Source of the DNA: Steroidobacteraceae bacterium
GTDB lineage: Bacteria; Pseudomonadota; Gammaproteobacteria; Steroidobacterales; Steroidobacteraceae
Assembly: GCA_025451845.1 (NCBI GenBank)
Contig: JANWJS010000033.1
Coordinates: forward strand, 164,245-228,244
Direction of reading: 5' to 3'
DNA length: 64,000 nucleotides
In this document: piece by piece, positions 1-8,943 of the stretch
Position numbering within the stretch: position 1 is the stretch's first letter
Layout of the letters: every line of letters begins with the position of its first letter
Program-made: the position numbers and the translations under genes
Notes under the pieces: generated by a model
Databases searched by the model: none
What the model was told of the DNA's origin: nothing
Seen by the model: only the letters and a program-made list of their open reading frames with translations

Positions 1-789
1 CGTCTTGCGGTCTGACAGCATCCGAGGTTCCGATGAATCGGCCGCCGTGTCGTAATACCAATCGGGTTGTGGCGGCAACTGCACGGTCCTGAGCAGCTTC
101 AGATCGGAGAGCCGCCAGATCTGGACCCCATGGCTGACCTGCGCTCCCATCATATCCGCGCTGCCGGTGACGACGCGATTGAGCTTCTCAACGACAGCCA
201 GGCTGTAGGGGCGAATGTCGGGATGTCCGGATACGGCCGCCGATGCGGTCCGCACCACCTGGCCGTGTGAATCGAACTCCACCAGCCCGCCCGCTGCATG
301 GTTGAATCCACCGGAATACTGAAATGTCGCTAGCGTATTGCCGTTGGACAGATAGGAAAAGGAGTGCGGGTAGCCGTAGGCGCCGACGCTGCCAAACTTG
401 CGCACGAGCCGCGGCTGCCGGGGATTACGGAGGTCGAATACGTACGTGCGGTTCGCGATCCAGTCGTTCGCATACAGGAGGTCGTTGGCAGGCTCCTCGT
501 AATTCGTGTGATGCGCCATCGCCGCGTTTCCCACCGGCAGCATCGCGATGAGCTTGCCAAACGACCGGCCCGGCCGGACGTCGAACACGGCGAGGAAGTC
601 CTTACCCAATCCCTGCGTGCTGCGCCGCGCGGCCAGATCGGGCAACATGAGCGCCTGCGTGGAAGCTTGAGGATGCTTGGCTTCCATCGCCCACACGAAA
701 AGATACTGGCTGGGAATTGCCGCGGCCGACGCGATCAGCGGCAAAGTCAGCAGCAGAACCAGCATGCAGCGGGCGATTGGTTTTCTCAT
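1..789 (-). CDS. Secreted selenium-binding-protein (SBP56)-like beta-propeller protein, partial at left edge
   Basis: The reverse frame from the ATG at 789 stays open to base 1, giving 263 codons with no stop, so the C-terminus lies outside the window. The first 24 residues (basic start, LVLLLTLPLIASAAA) form a signal peptide, so the product should be exported. The mature part has SBP56-like repeats such as NDLLYANDWIANRTYVFDL and YGYPHSFSYLSNGNTLATF, consistent with the methanethiol oxidase/selenium-binding superfamily. Family members bind a metal through propeller histidines, and an AHHTNYEE patch is visible. Substrate unknown. Enzymatic activity is not implied by the sequence alone. Confidence 0.72.
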   Translation of the reverse strand, partial: MRKPIARCMLVLLLTLPLIASAAAIPSQYLFVWAMEAKHPQASTQALMLPDLAARRSTQGLGKDFLAVFDVRPGRSFGKLIAMLPVGNAAMAHHTNYEEPANDLLYANDWIANRTYVFDLRNPRQPRLVRKFGSVGAYGYPHSFSYLSNGNTLATFQYSGGFNHAAGGLVEFDSHGQVVRTASAAVSGHPDIRPYSLAVVEKLNRVVTGSADMMGAQVSHGVQIWRLSDLKLLRTVQLPPQPDWYYDTAADSSEPRMLSDRKT

Positions 790-1117
790 CGCACGACCTC
801 GCGCGGGATTGTACCCACTACCATCCAGGAGCAGAACGCACTGAGACCGCCACGGTGGATGCCTTTCTTTTGTGTTATTCAGGCCAATCCATACTGCCGG
901 TTACATCCGTCGGGACGGCACGCGCAGGCCCGCCCCACCGGAACCGCGCCGCGAACGTTACGCCGCGCCACCGCCGCACCCCATATACCACTGGGTGGTC
1001 ATTACGGCAACACCTTGCCACCCTGCACGCGCCGCGCGAGTCGCGCGGGCCTCCGGGGCGACGTAAGATACCGCCCCTTCGGAAGGGGCCGCGCCGCGAA
1101 ATGCGAGGGGTGAGAAG
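790..1117. other. Intergenic region between divergent genes
   Basis: This 328-base gap separates the minus-strand SBP56-like gene from the plus-strand hydrolase operon and should hold promoters for both. I see no convincing sigma-70 pair. A perfect 7-bp hairpin (GCCCCTT, loop CGG, AAGGGGC) lies at 1073-1089, just before the ribosome-binding site GAGGGG at 1105-1110. It could modulate translation of the hydrolase. The open frames here look like antisense shadows. Confidence 0.5.
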
Positions 1118-2713
1118 GTGGCTTTGAAAGGTCGAACGATCCTGCGCCTCGTCATCCTGACGTTCGGGGTGGCTTTGCTGTTCTGGCGGCACATCGGCGG
1201 CCAACACATGGGATCTGCAAGCGGGGAACACGCAGTGTCCGGCGTGATCCGGGCCACCGCATCATCGGCTCATCCGACGAAGCCACCTCCGCTGCGTCAC
1301 TGGCAACTCGGCTCATTGGACCTCACCTCATGTGAGCTCCCCCATCTCAACAGCGGCGCGACGACAGCGGCGTGGTGCACTGCCTTCGACGTCGCCGAAG
1401 ACCCCGCCCGGCCGCAAGGCCGCCACATCGCCCTGCACGTAGCCGTGATTCGCAGCGATGCAGCCAAGCCCGACGCCGACGTCGTGGTCATGCTCGCAGG
1501 GGGCCCCGGCGAGGCGGCCACCAAGGACTTCGCGGACACAGCTCCCTACTCGGGCATACTCAAGCATCACAACGTGCTGCTCCTCGATCAGCGCGGCACG
1601 GGCGGCTCCAATCCGTTGAGCTGCGAGGAAACCGCCAAAACCCAGCGGGCGCAGGCGCCCGGCACGGCCATGTTCGATCCGGACGCAATCGGCAAGACGG
1701 TCGCCAGTTGTCTCGCCGAGGTACGGCAGAAAGCCGATCCCCGCTATTACACTACGACCATCGCCGTCGATGACCTCGAGAAAGTGCGCCTGTCGCTGGG
1801 CTCGCCGCGCTTCGACTTGATCGGCGTGTCTTACGGCACTCGCGTTGCACAGCAATATCTGATGCGCCATCCGGACGCCGTACGAAGTGTCGTGCTCGAT
1901 TCGCCCGCGCCCAATCAGCAGATGCTCGGCGAGGAGTTCGCCGCGAACCTGGAATCGGCCCTGAAGCGCGATTTCGCCGACTGCATCGCCGCGCCGGCAT
2001 GCAAGCAGGCCTACGGGGATCCGCTGCGTACGCTCTACAAGCTTCGCGATGCGCTGCGTGCGGATCCGCACCAGGTCACGTTTCGAGACCCACGCAGTTT
2101 CCAGCCGGTCTCGCGCATGCTGACACCTTACTCGCTGGCCTCGGTCGTGCGAATCTTCGCCTACGAGCCCGAGACCGCCGCCGTGCTTCCTTTATCGATC
2201 AATGCCGCCGCGAATGGCGACGTAGCGCCGTTGCTGGGTCAAGAGCGCCTTCTGGACGCCGACCTCGCCGGCGACCTGAATAGCGGCATGTCGATGAGCG
2301 TGATCTGCAGTGAGGACGCCGACCAGCTGCAGGATCGGCCGCAGGACGCGGATACGATACTCGGCAATCGCCTCATCGACAGCCTCAAGGCGCAGTGCGC
2401 GGTGTGGCCGCACGGCGCAATGCCCAGTGACTTCCATGCCCCGCTCCGAAGCGACAGGCCCGTCCTGATTTTGTCGGGATCGCGTGACCCGGTGACGCCA
2501 CCGAAGTACGGCGACGAGATCATGCAGGGGCTCAGCGACGCGCGGCACCTGGTGCTCAAGGGTCAGGGTCATGCTGTCCTCGTCCGCGGGTGTATGCCGA
2601 AGCTCGTCGAGCGATTCATCGATCACCCCGATCCGAAGAAGCTCGATGCCAGATGTCTCGACCGCCTCGGGCCGACGCCGGAGTTCGTCGATTTCAACGG
2701 AGCCACCCCATGA
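1118..2713 (+). CDS. Membrane-anchored alpha/beta hydrolase, TAP-like (S33-type)
   Basis: A 531-residue alpha/beta hydrolase of the tripeptidyl-aminopeptidase/proline-iminopeptidase type. The GTG start is chosen because GAGGGG lies 7 nt upstream. Residues 9-20 (ILRLVILTFGVA) form a signal anchor or signal peptide, placing the enzyme outside the inner membrane. GGPGEA near residue 128 is the oxyanion loop, DQRGTGGS follows, and GVSYG carries the nucleophile Ser238. Asp457 in GSRDPVTPP and His485 in GQGHAV complete the triad. The stop overlaps the next gene by ATGA, so it is translationally coupled to the ABC exporter. Likely an exopeptidase or esterase; substrate unknown. Confidence 0.82.
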   Translation: MALKGRTILRLVILTFGVALLFWRHIGGQHMGSASGEHAVSGVIRATASSAHPTKPPPLRHWQLGSLDLTSCELPHLNSGATTAAWCTAFDVAEDPARPQGRHIALHVAVIRSDAAKPDADVVVMLAGGPGEAATKDFADTAPYSGILKHHNVLLLDQRGTGGSNPLSCEETAKTQRAQAPGTAMFDPDAIGKTVASCLAEVRQKADPRYYTTTIAVDDLEKVRLSLGSPRFDLIGVSYGTRVAQQYLMRHPDAVRSVVLDSPAPNQQMLGEEFAANLESALKRDFADCIAAPACKQAYGDPLRTLYKLRDALRADPHQVTFRDPRSFQPVSRMLTPYSLASVVRIFAYEPETAAVLPLSINAAANGDVAPLLGQERLLDADLAGDLNSGMSMSVICSEDADQLQDRPQDADTILGNRLIDSLKAQCAVWPHGAMPSDFHAPLRSDRPVLILSGSRDPVTPPKYGDEIMQGLSDARHLVLKGQGHAVLVRGCMPKLVERFIDHPDPKKLDARCLDRLGPTPEFVDFNGATP

Positions 2714-3444
2714 TCCAGGTGGAGAATCTGCACAAATCATTCGGCGAGATCCGAGCCGTCGCGGGTGTCAGCTTCTCGGCGCGCGATGGCGAGATCACGG
2801 GCCTGCTCGGACCCAACGGCGCCGGCAAGACGACGACCTTGCGTATGCTCTATACGCTGATGCGACCGGACACTGGCCGCGTGCTCGTCGACGGCATCGA
2901 TGCCAGCGTCGATTCACTTGCAGTGCGAAAACGGCTCGGTGTGCTGCCGGATGCGCGGGGGCTGTACAAGCATCTTACGGCGCGCGAAAACATCGACTAC
3001 TTCGCCCGCCTGCAAGGGGTGCCGGCCGATGAGGCGGAGCGGCGCCGTGAGGCACTGGTCCGGGTGCTCGAGATGGGTGCCTTCGCCAACCGACGCGCAG
3101 AGGGCTTCTCGCAAGGACAGCGGGTGAAGACGGCAATTGCGCGCGCACTGATACACGATCCGAAGAACGTGCTCCTCGATGAGCCGACCAATGGCCTCGA
3201 TGTGATGGCCACGCGGCGCATGCGCCAGTTCATGCGCGACTTGCGCGGCGAGGGCCGCTGCGTGGTGTTCTCGAGTCACATCATGCAGGAAGTCGCGCAG
3301 CTGTGCGATCGCATCGTCGTGATCGCAGGAGGCCGGGTCATCGCCGACGAGTCACCGGAAGCGCTGCGCCAGCAGACCGGCGAATCCAACCTCGAGGAGG
3401 CCTTCGTGAAGATCATCGGCAGCGGCGAGGGCCTGGCGGCATGA
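2710..3444 (+). CDS. ABC transporter ATP-binding protein, NatA-like
   Basis: A 244-residue ABC ATPase starting at the ATG that overlaps the hydrolase stop. Walker A is GPNGAGKTT at about residues 36-44, the signature is FSQGQRVKTAIARAL, and Walker B is NVLLDEPTNGLD, so all ATPase motifs are present. It resembles NatA, the ATPase of the two-component Na+ exporter family. The partner permease follows with an ATGA overlap. Because similar ATPases serve many small-molecule exporters, the NatA comparison gives the class but not the substrate. Confidence 0.88.
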   Translation: MIQVENLHKSFGEIRAVAGVSFSARDGEITGLLGPNGAGKTTTLRMLYTLMRPDTGRVLVDGIDASVDSLAVRKRLGVLPDARGLYKHLTARENIDYFARLQGVPADEAERRREALVRVLEMGAFANRRAEGFSQGQRVKTAIARALIHDPKNVLLDEPTNGLDVMATRRMRQFMRDLRGEGRCVVFSSHIMQEVAQLCDRIVVIAGGRVIADESPEALRQQTGESNLEEAFVKIIGSGEGLAA

Positions 3445-4616
3445 ACAGCTCCTTCGTCGTCTTTCGCAAGGAAGTGCGTGAGAACCTGCGTGACAAGCGC
3501 ACGCTGATCAATGGCTTGTTCACGGGCCCACTGATCGGCCCGCTGATATTCGTCATGATCATCAACGTGATGATTTCGCGCCAGCTCAATCAGGCGGAGT
3601 CCCCTCTCGAGCTGCCGGTCATCGGTGCCCGCTACGCACCGAACCTCATCGAGGCGCTGCACCAGGAGGGATTCGATCCGCGGCCGCCGGTCGCTGATCC
3701 GATTGCGGCCGTGCGCGACCGCGATGTGGCCGCCGTGCTGAGCATCCCTGCCAATTTCGGCAAGGCCTGGGACAAGGGCGACCCGGCGCAGGTCGAGATC
3801 TACTACGACTCCTCGCGGCGCGATACGGAACAGGCCGTGAGCCGGCTGAAAGACATGCTCGACAGGTATTCGCGGCTCAACGGAGCCCTGCGTCTGGTCG
3901 CACGAGGCCTCTCCCCTGCGTTGATCCGCCCGGTCGTCGTGGACGAACGCGACCAGTCGACGCCGCAGTCGCGGGCCGGCGCGCTATTTTCCATCCTGCC
4001 CTATTTTTTCGTGCTGACCGTGTTCATGGGGGGTATGTACCTGGCCATCGACCTGACGGCCGGGGAGCGTGAGCGGCAGTCGCTGGAGCCGCTGTTCATC
4101 AATCCGGTGGCACGCTGGCGCATCTTGCTCGGCAAGATAGGGGCGATCTGCCTGTTCTCCGTGGCGAGCCTGCTGATCTGCGCGGCGGCGTTCATCGTGG
4201 CCGGGCACCTCATTCCCACGGAGAAACTCGGCATGGAGCTCGGCCTCGGGCCGGTCTTCGGCCTGGAGGTGCTGGTGCTCATGTTGCCGCTCGTTCTGCT
4301 CGTGGCCGCTCTGCAGACACTCGTCGCCGCTTTCTCCAAGAGCTACCGGGAAGCGCAGACGTATCTCGGCATTCTCATGCTCATACCGGTGCTGCCGTCG
4401 ATCCTGCTCAGTGTGATGCCGGTGAAGACCGCGGGCTGGATGTATGCCGTGCCGCTGCTCAGTCAGCAGGTCGGCATCACCGAGCTGCTGCTCGGCGGAT
4501 CGGTGACGGCGGCTCAGTTCGCCATGTGCCTGGTTTGCGGGTTCGCGGTCGCCGCGATCATGCTGGCGGTCACCGCGCGGGTCTATGGCTCGGAGCGTCT
4601 GGCTATCTCCGCCTAA
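3441..4616 (+). CDS. ABC-2 type permease, NatB-like
   Basis: A 391-residue ABC-2 permease. One membrane segment lies near residues 24-46 (LFTGPLIGPLIFVMIINVMI), followed by a large extracytoplasmic domain. Five or six segments fill the C-terminal half, starting with LFSILPYFFVLTVFMGGMYL. The DLTAGERERQSLEPLFINPV coupling motif after the first C-terminal helix is typical of NatB/YhaP-like permeases. It forms an exporter with the preceding ATPase. Start chosen at the ATGA overlap. The 3' end overlaps the convergent HipA-like gene by 14 bp. Confidence 0.86.
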   Translation: MNSSFVVFRKEVRENLRDKRTLINGLFTGPLIGPLIFVMIINVMISRQLNQAESPLELPVIGARYAPNLIEALHQEGFDPRPPVADPIAAVRDRDVAAVLSIPANFGKAWDKGDPAQVEIYYDSSRRDTEQAVSRLKDMLDRYSRLNGALRLVARGLSPALIRPVVVDERDQSTPQSRAGALFSILPYFFVLTVFMGGMYLAIDLTAGERERQSLEPLFINPVARWRILLGKIGAICLFSVASLLICAAAFIVAGHLIPTEKLGMELGLGPVFGLEVLVLMLPLVLLVAALQTLVAAFSKSYREAQTYLGILMLIPVLPSILLSVMPVKTAGWMYAVPLLSQQVGITELLLGGSVTAAQFAMCLVCGFAVAAIMLAVTARVYGSERLAISA

Positions 4617-5589
4617 GCCGCCGGCCGGTGTGCCCGGTAGGCGAAGCTGGGCCAGGGTCGGCGGTACCCGTCAAAAGCCCGGCAGTCTTGCGAACCGCGT
4701 TCATATTGTCGGCGCAGACCGCGCGGAAGCCCGCGCTGATGCGGGCATCATCGGCGGCCCGGGACCAGAATTGCCCGGCAGCGGCCGCGGCCACTCGCCA
4801 GTCGTCACGCTCGGCAGGCAGAGGTAACCGCGGGACGAAATTCGCCTGCGGAAGCTCAACACCTCGCTGCGGGGCATATAGCATCGGTAACACGTCGTAT
4901 GCGGGGGCGAGGGCGAGTGGGGCCCCCGTGGCGGATATTCGCGGCGTGAACGACAGATTGCCGTCATGCATGTCAGTATTGGCGATCAGCTGACCGAAGT
5001 GCCACAACCGCGCGATGCCCTGAGCGGCGTCGCGATCGACGGGCCTGCGTTCTAGAAGCAGCGCGGCCGCTTCGGTCCAAGGCCGCCCCGCAAGACCAAA
5101 CCATCCATAGTGGAGAGCGGCCCAGGAGCAAAGCGCCGACCGCCCGCGGTGCCCATGGCGGTCGAAGCGGACCACTTCGAGGAAGGTACGGCTCCCTGCC
5201 TGCGAGATGCTCGTTTGCGCCGTGCTCGGTCCTAGCACGGATGCAAGGGTTTGCGCCGCAAGGTGCTCGCAGACGAGAAGATCTGACCAGCGTTGCGTGC
5301 CGGGTGAGTTGTCAGAGCCGGAGAACTTCACGAGCACGTGAGCAGGCCCGCCGTTCAGCGTACGTAGCGCGGTGAACTTTGGAAATTCGCCGGCCGCAGA
5401 AGAGCCGGCATCGCCGTCCTGCATTGCGCGCTGCGCCCGCTCGACATAGGCCGGCAGCGCGTCCGCCTCCCGCAAGCATGCGGGAAGTTGCTGCAGCTGA
5501 TCCTGCCACAGCCGAAAGGCCCTCTCGCCGACGATGAAATTGCCGCTCTGGTCCGCTCCGAGGAGCGAGATCGCGTACCAGACATCCAC
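4603..5589 (-). CDS. HipA-family Ser/Thr kinase (YjjJ/HipH-type), N-terminally truncated
   Basis: A 328-residue HipA-like kinase. Visible motifs are HVLVKFSG (probable ATP-binding Lys), RTFLEVVRFDRHG, ANTDMHDGNLSF (catalytic TDxHxxN type) and APAYDVLPMLY (metal-binding Asp), so the kinase core looks complete. YjjJ-type proteins are usually over 400 residues with an N-terminal winged-helix part, which is missing here. Upstream in the same frame are two TGA stops within 20 codons (near 5608-5625). The GTG at 5589 is only the first available start. No HipB antitoxin gene is adjacent. It may be a decaying gene; the call as a functional toxin is uncertain. Confidence 0.62.
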   Translation of the reverse strand: MDVWYAISLLGADQSGNFIVGERAFRLWQDQLQQLPACLREADALPAYVERAQRAMQDGDAGSSAAGEFPKFTALRTLNGGPAHVLVKFSGSDNSPGTQRWSDLLVCEHLAAQTLASVLGPSTAQTSISQAGSRTFLEVVRFDRHGHRGRSALCSWAALHYGWFGLAGRPWTEAAALLLERRPVDRDAAQGIARLWHFGQLIANTDMHDGNLSFTPRISATGAPLALAPAYDVLPMLYAPQRGVELPQANFVPRLPLPAERDDWRVAAAAAGQFWSRAADDARISAGFRAVCADNMNAVRKTAGLLTGTADPGPASPTGHTGRRLRRR

Positions 5590-5738
5590 TCCGTGGCCCG
5601 TAGCGATTCAGTAAGGTTTTCACCGCGCCACCGCGAGGTGCGCCGAGGCAACGTTGCAGGGCGGCCCGTGCCCGACTTTGATCCGGGTAGCCATCCGCTC
5701 AGATCATGGCGGGCGAGGGCAAGGGAGCCGTGCGGCGC

Positions 5739-6521
5739 TCAGTCCCGCGTCTGCAGCCGCAAGCTCTCCCAGCTCCCATCGGCAATCCAGCCGCCATCGA
5801 CCGGCAAGCTGACGCCGTTCACGAAGGCGCTACGCTCCCCGTCAGCGAGGAACCCGATCGCCTCGGCGACCTCCTCTGGCCGGGCAAAGCGGGCCATCGG
5901 GACGCGATTGCCGATGTCGGCATCGGAGTACGCGCCGCTGCCCTGGTCCTTCGTATTCATTTCAGTCTTGATCCAGCCTGGACAGACTGCGTTGACTCGC
6001 ACGCCGCGTCCGCCCCACTCGGCCGCTAGCGTCCGGGTCAGCCCAATCAGGCCGTGTTTGGAGGCGTTGTAAGCGCTGCGATGACTGATGCCGGCGAGAC
6101 CTGCGACCGAGGCGACGTTGACAATACTGCCGCTTCGGCGCGCAAGCATCTGCACACCCAGCGCCCGCGACAGCAGGAACGGTCCGAGCAGATTCACATC
6201 GAGCACCCGCCGCCAGTCGGCTGCGGTCGTCAGCTCGGCCGGCCGGATCAGGCTGATGCCGGCGTTGTTCACCAGAACGTCTGCCGCGCGTCCGTTGGCG
6301 GCCACCCAGGAGGCGACCGCTTCGGCGAAGGACTCCGAAGCAACGTCGCCGACCCGGGCATCCGCCGTCGCGCCATCGGCGCGCAATTCCGCGAGTGCCC
6401 GCGCGCAATCCTGCTGGTCGAGCAGCAGCAAGCGAAACCCTCGCCTGGCAAGCAAAGCGCTCGTGCGCAGGCCCAGGCCCTGCGCCGCACCGGTAACGAC
6501 GGCGAGTTTCGATCGGGTCAT
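5739..6521 (-). CDS. Short-chain dehydrogenase/reductase (SDR), classical
   Basis: A 260-residue classical SDR. TGAAQGLG near residues 10-17 binds the nucleotide, DVLVNNAG is the NNAG motif, a Ser in NVASVAG and YNASK give the Ser-Tyr-Lys active site, and PGWIKTEM follows. The start at 6521 is supported by AGGGAG seven bases upstream; a longer reading adds residues with no family similarity. It oxidises or reduces an alcohol/ketone with NAD(P)H. The substrate is not predictable. The gene follows wrbA on the same strand with a gap of about 150 bp. Confidence 0.85.
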   Translation of the reverse strand: MTRSKLAVVTGAAQGLGLRTSALLARRGFRLLLLDQQDCARALAELRADGATADARVGDVASESFAEAVASWVAANGRAADVLVNNAGISLIRPAELTTAADWRRVLDVNLLGPFLLSRALGVQMLARRSGSIVNVASVAGLAGISHRSAYNASKHGLIGLTRTLAAEWGGRGVRVNAVCPGWIKTEMNTKDQGSGAYSDADIGNRVPMARFARPEEVAEAIGFLADGERSAFVNGVSLPVDGGWIADGSWESLRLQTRD

Positions 6522-6670
6522 GAGAGTGCTCCCTACTTGCATTCTTGTTGTTTTGCGCTCGACGGCGAATCCGTCGATGACGCCGCCCGCCAACGCAAGT
6601 CTAACAGCTTCCGGCTCCGAGGCGGCCCACTCGACGGGCGGCTCGGCCACGACCCGCCAATGGGTTCTCC

Positions 6671-7291
6671 TTAAGGTCGGGCGGCCGCGCCGCGTTCGAG
6701 ACTGGCCGCGATCTCGGCAACATGCCGTCCCTGGAAGCGCGCTCCCTCGAGCTCGTTCTCGCTCGGCTGCCGCGACCCGTCAGCCTTTGCGAGCGTGGTA
6801 GCGCCATAGGGTGTGCCGCCCGTGATCTCGTCCATCCGCGTCAGGCCGGCGAAAGAGTATGGCAGCCCCACGATGATCATCCCCTGGTGCAGAAGCGTGG
6901 AGTGGAAGCTCGTGATGGTGGTTTCCTGCCCGCCGTGCTGGGTCCCCGTCGAGGCAAACACGCTGCCGACCTTGCCAACCAGCGCGCCCTTCACCCACAA
7001 CCCGCCGGTCTGATCCAAAAAATTGCGCATCTGCGCCACCATGTTGCCGAACCGGGTGGGCGTCCCGAAGATGATCGCGTCGTAGCTGGCGAGCTCCTCG
7101 ACGCTGGCGACCGGCGCCTTCTGGTCGAGCTTCATGCCGGCCTTGCGGGCAACCTCATCGGAGACCAGCTCCGGCACTCGTTTTATAGCCACCTCCGTCC
7201 CCGACACGGAGCGGGCACCCTCCGCCACCGCCTGCGCCATACGCTCCACGTGTCCCCAGGCCGAGTAGTACAGGACGAGAACCTTTGCCAT
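6671..7291 (-). CDS. wrbA: NAD(P)H:quinone oxidoreductase WrbA
   Basis: A 206-residue flavodoxin-fold protein. It carries [17 protein letters not shown] (FMN phosphate loop), [20 protein letters not shown], and [14 protein letters not shown], the WrbA family fingerprints. WrbA proteins are tetrameric FMN enzymes that carry out two-electron quinone reduction and so avoid semiquinones. The length is normal (about 200), and GGAGG sits 7 nt before the ATG. It lies between a thioredoxin and an SDR, so the group looks like a redox-protection cluster. Confidence 0.93.
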   Translation of the reverse strand: MAKVLVLYYSAWGHVERMAQAVAEGARSVSGTEVAIKRVPELVSDEVARKAGMKLDQKAPVASVEELASYDAIIFGTPTRFGNMVAQMRNFLDQTGGLWVKGALVGKVGSVFASTGTQHGGQETTITSFHSTLLHQGMIIVGLPYSFAGLTRMDEITGGTPYGATTLAKADGSRQPSENELEGARFQGRHVAEIAASLERGAAARP

Positions 7292-7410
7292 GGCCGTGCC
7301 TCCGGAACCGGAATTGCCCGCCGTTCAACGGTGCGCGGCGTGATGGGTTCCCGCGTCGGGCATGATCAATTGGCGGCGCCCGCAGCGGCGCCGCCCCGCA
7401 ACCCGGTCCC

Positions 7411-7755
7411 TCAGGTATGCGCGTCCAGGAACGCGTGCAGCTGCGATCTGCTGAGACTGCCGACGTGCGTGGCCACCGGGTGGCCGTCCTTGAAGATCAT
7501 CAGCGTCGGAATGCCGCGGACGCTGTAGCGCGTCGGGGTGGCGGGATTGTCATCCACATTCAGCTTTGCGATCGTCACCCGGTCGCCGTACTCCGCGGCG
7601 GACTCCTCGACGAGGGGCCCGATCATCCGGCAGGGTCCGCACCATTCAGCCCAGTAGTCCACGAGCACAGGTTTCGCCGCGCTGAGGACCTCCGCTTCGA
7701 ACGTCTGGTCGGTTACGTTTTTGCTCGCTTGGCTCGCTTGGCTCGCTTGGCTCAT
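7411..7755 (-). CDS. Thioredoxin
   Basis: A 114-residue thioredoxin with the active site WCGPC preceded by VDYWAE and the cis-proline region GIPTLMIF. The start at 7755 is chosen because AGGAGGA lies 8 nt upstream; the longer frame to 7779 would include that ribosome-binding site. The protein begins MSQASQASQASK, an N-terminal tail made by three copies of a 9-bp repeat and not part of the thioredoxin fold. It is divergent from a LysR gene and upstream of wrbA, suggesting shared control. Confidence 0.93.
   Translation of the reverse strand: MSQASQASQASKNVTDQTFEAEVLSAAKPVLVDYWAEWCGPCRMIGPLVEESAAEYGDRVTIAKLNVDDNPATPTRYSVRGIPTLMIFKDGHPVATHVGSLSRSQLHAFLDAHT
7723..7749. repeat. 9-bp tandem repeat (3 copies) inside the thioredoxin N-terminus
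   Basis: Three exact copies of GCTCGCTTG occupy 7723-7731, 7732-7740 and 7741-7749. On the coding strand they encode the repeated SQA of MSQASQASQASK. Copy changes would add or remove three residues without shifting the frame. Confidence 0.95.
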
Positions 7756-7860
7756 CGGCTCAGTCCTCCTCGTTTGCACTGTGAGAGCAATCTAATGCTC
7801 CTGCAAATCGAAATAAAGCGTGCTAGCCTGAACTCATTATTCTGATTTGTGAACAATAAG

Positions 7861-8808
7861 ATGGACAAGCTCCAGGCCATGGCGCTCTTCGTGCGGGTCG
7901 TCGAGACCGGAGGGATGGCCCGCGCCGCCGAAGGTCTGCGAATCCCGAAAGCGACCGCGACGACGCTGATCCAGAAGCTGGAGGCGTCACTCGGCGTGAA
8001 GCTGCTGAACCGCACCACCCGGCGGGTGAGCGTGACTCCGGACGGAGCTGCCTACTACACGCGAGCCTCCGCCATCCTGGCGGAGGTTCGGGAAGCGGAA
8101 GAGGCACTGTCGCAGCGCGTCGCGGCACCGCATGGGCGGGTGCGCGTAGATGCACCCACCCTCATCGCCCGCTCGGTGATCGTGCCTGCGTTGCCGCGCT
8201 TCTTCGCCCGCTACCCTGACATGGAGCTGGCGCTGGCCTGCAACGAGCGGCATTTCGATCTGGTTGCCGAAGGAATCGATTGTGCGCTGTGGATCGGCGA
8301 GGCCACCGACCCCAGCCTGGTCACACGCCGAGTCGGATTTCTGTATTTCGCCACCTGTGCGGCGCCTGCCTACATCGCGGCACATGGGCTGCCGGCCCAT
8401 CCGCGCGAGCTCGCGCGGCATCGGTGCATCAACCACTTCGCACCGAGCACGGGGGAAACCGTGGAGTGGGTGTTCTCGAAGGATGGCGAGCGCGTGCAGG
8501 CCGTGTTTCCGGGGAACCTGGCGCTCGAAGACGAGAACAGCTATGTGAGCGCCGCCGAAGCCGGGCTCGGCATCGCGCAGATGCCGGCCTTCGTGCTCAA
8601 GGAAGCGATGGAGCGCGGCACTCTCGACCTGGTGCTCGCGGACTGGCTTCCGGAGCCCTCTCCACTCTACGTAGTCTATCCGCAGAGCCGACATCTCTCG
8701 CGCCGTGTGCGTGTGTTCGTCGACTGGCTGGCTGCGCTGGCTGCGGATCATGATGGCATCCAACTGCGATCCACGCTGCCCAGCCGGCATGATTCGGACG
8801 CCGCCTAG
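7861..8808 (+). CDS. LysR-family transcriptional regulator
   Basis: A 315-residue LysR regulator. The N-terminal helix-turn-helix covers about residues 1-60 (FVRVVETGGMARAAEGLRIPKATATTLIQKLEASLG), and the rest is a periplasmic-binding-like effector domain (HGRVRVDAPTLIARSVIVP onward). The ATG at 7861 matches the usual MDKLQAM start; a GTG at 7849 would add four residues and cannot be excluded. It is divergent from thioredoxin-wrbA-SDR, the standard arrangement for a LysR protein controlling its neighbour. The inducer is unknown. Confidence 0.9.
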   Translation: MDKLQAMALFVRVVETGGMARAAEGLRIPKATATTLIQKLEASLGVKLLNRTTRRVSVTPDGAAYYTRASAILAEVREAEEALSQRVAAPHGRVRVDAPTLIARSVIVPALPRFFARYPDMELALACNERHFDLVAEGIDCALWIGEATDPSLVTRRVGFLYFATCAAPAYIAAHGLPAHPRELARHRCINHFAPSTGETVEWVFSKDGERVQAVFPGNLALEDENSYVSAAEAGLGIAQMPAFVLKEAMERGTLDLVLADWLPEPSPLYVVYPQSRHLSRRVRVFVDWLAALAADHDGIQLRSTLPSRHDSDAA

Positions 8809-8943
8809 CCGGACTCAACGAGCACGTCCGAGCGTCGCGGGCAGCGACACTCGCATGGAGGCTGAATGCACCGGTCGCAGGACCTGTTCGCGGGCATGAC
8901 CCTTGCGATTGCGACCCCACGACCCCCATCCGGCAGGGCTTCC

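Noticed and set aside
364..1113. Open frame of 249 codons on the plus strand
   Set aside because: It is antisense to the SBP56-like gene and runs into the intergenic region; composition is Arg/Pro/Ala-rich shadow sequence with no family motif.
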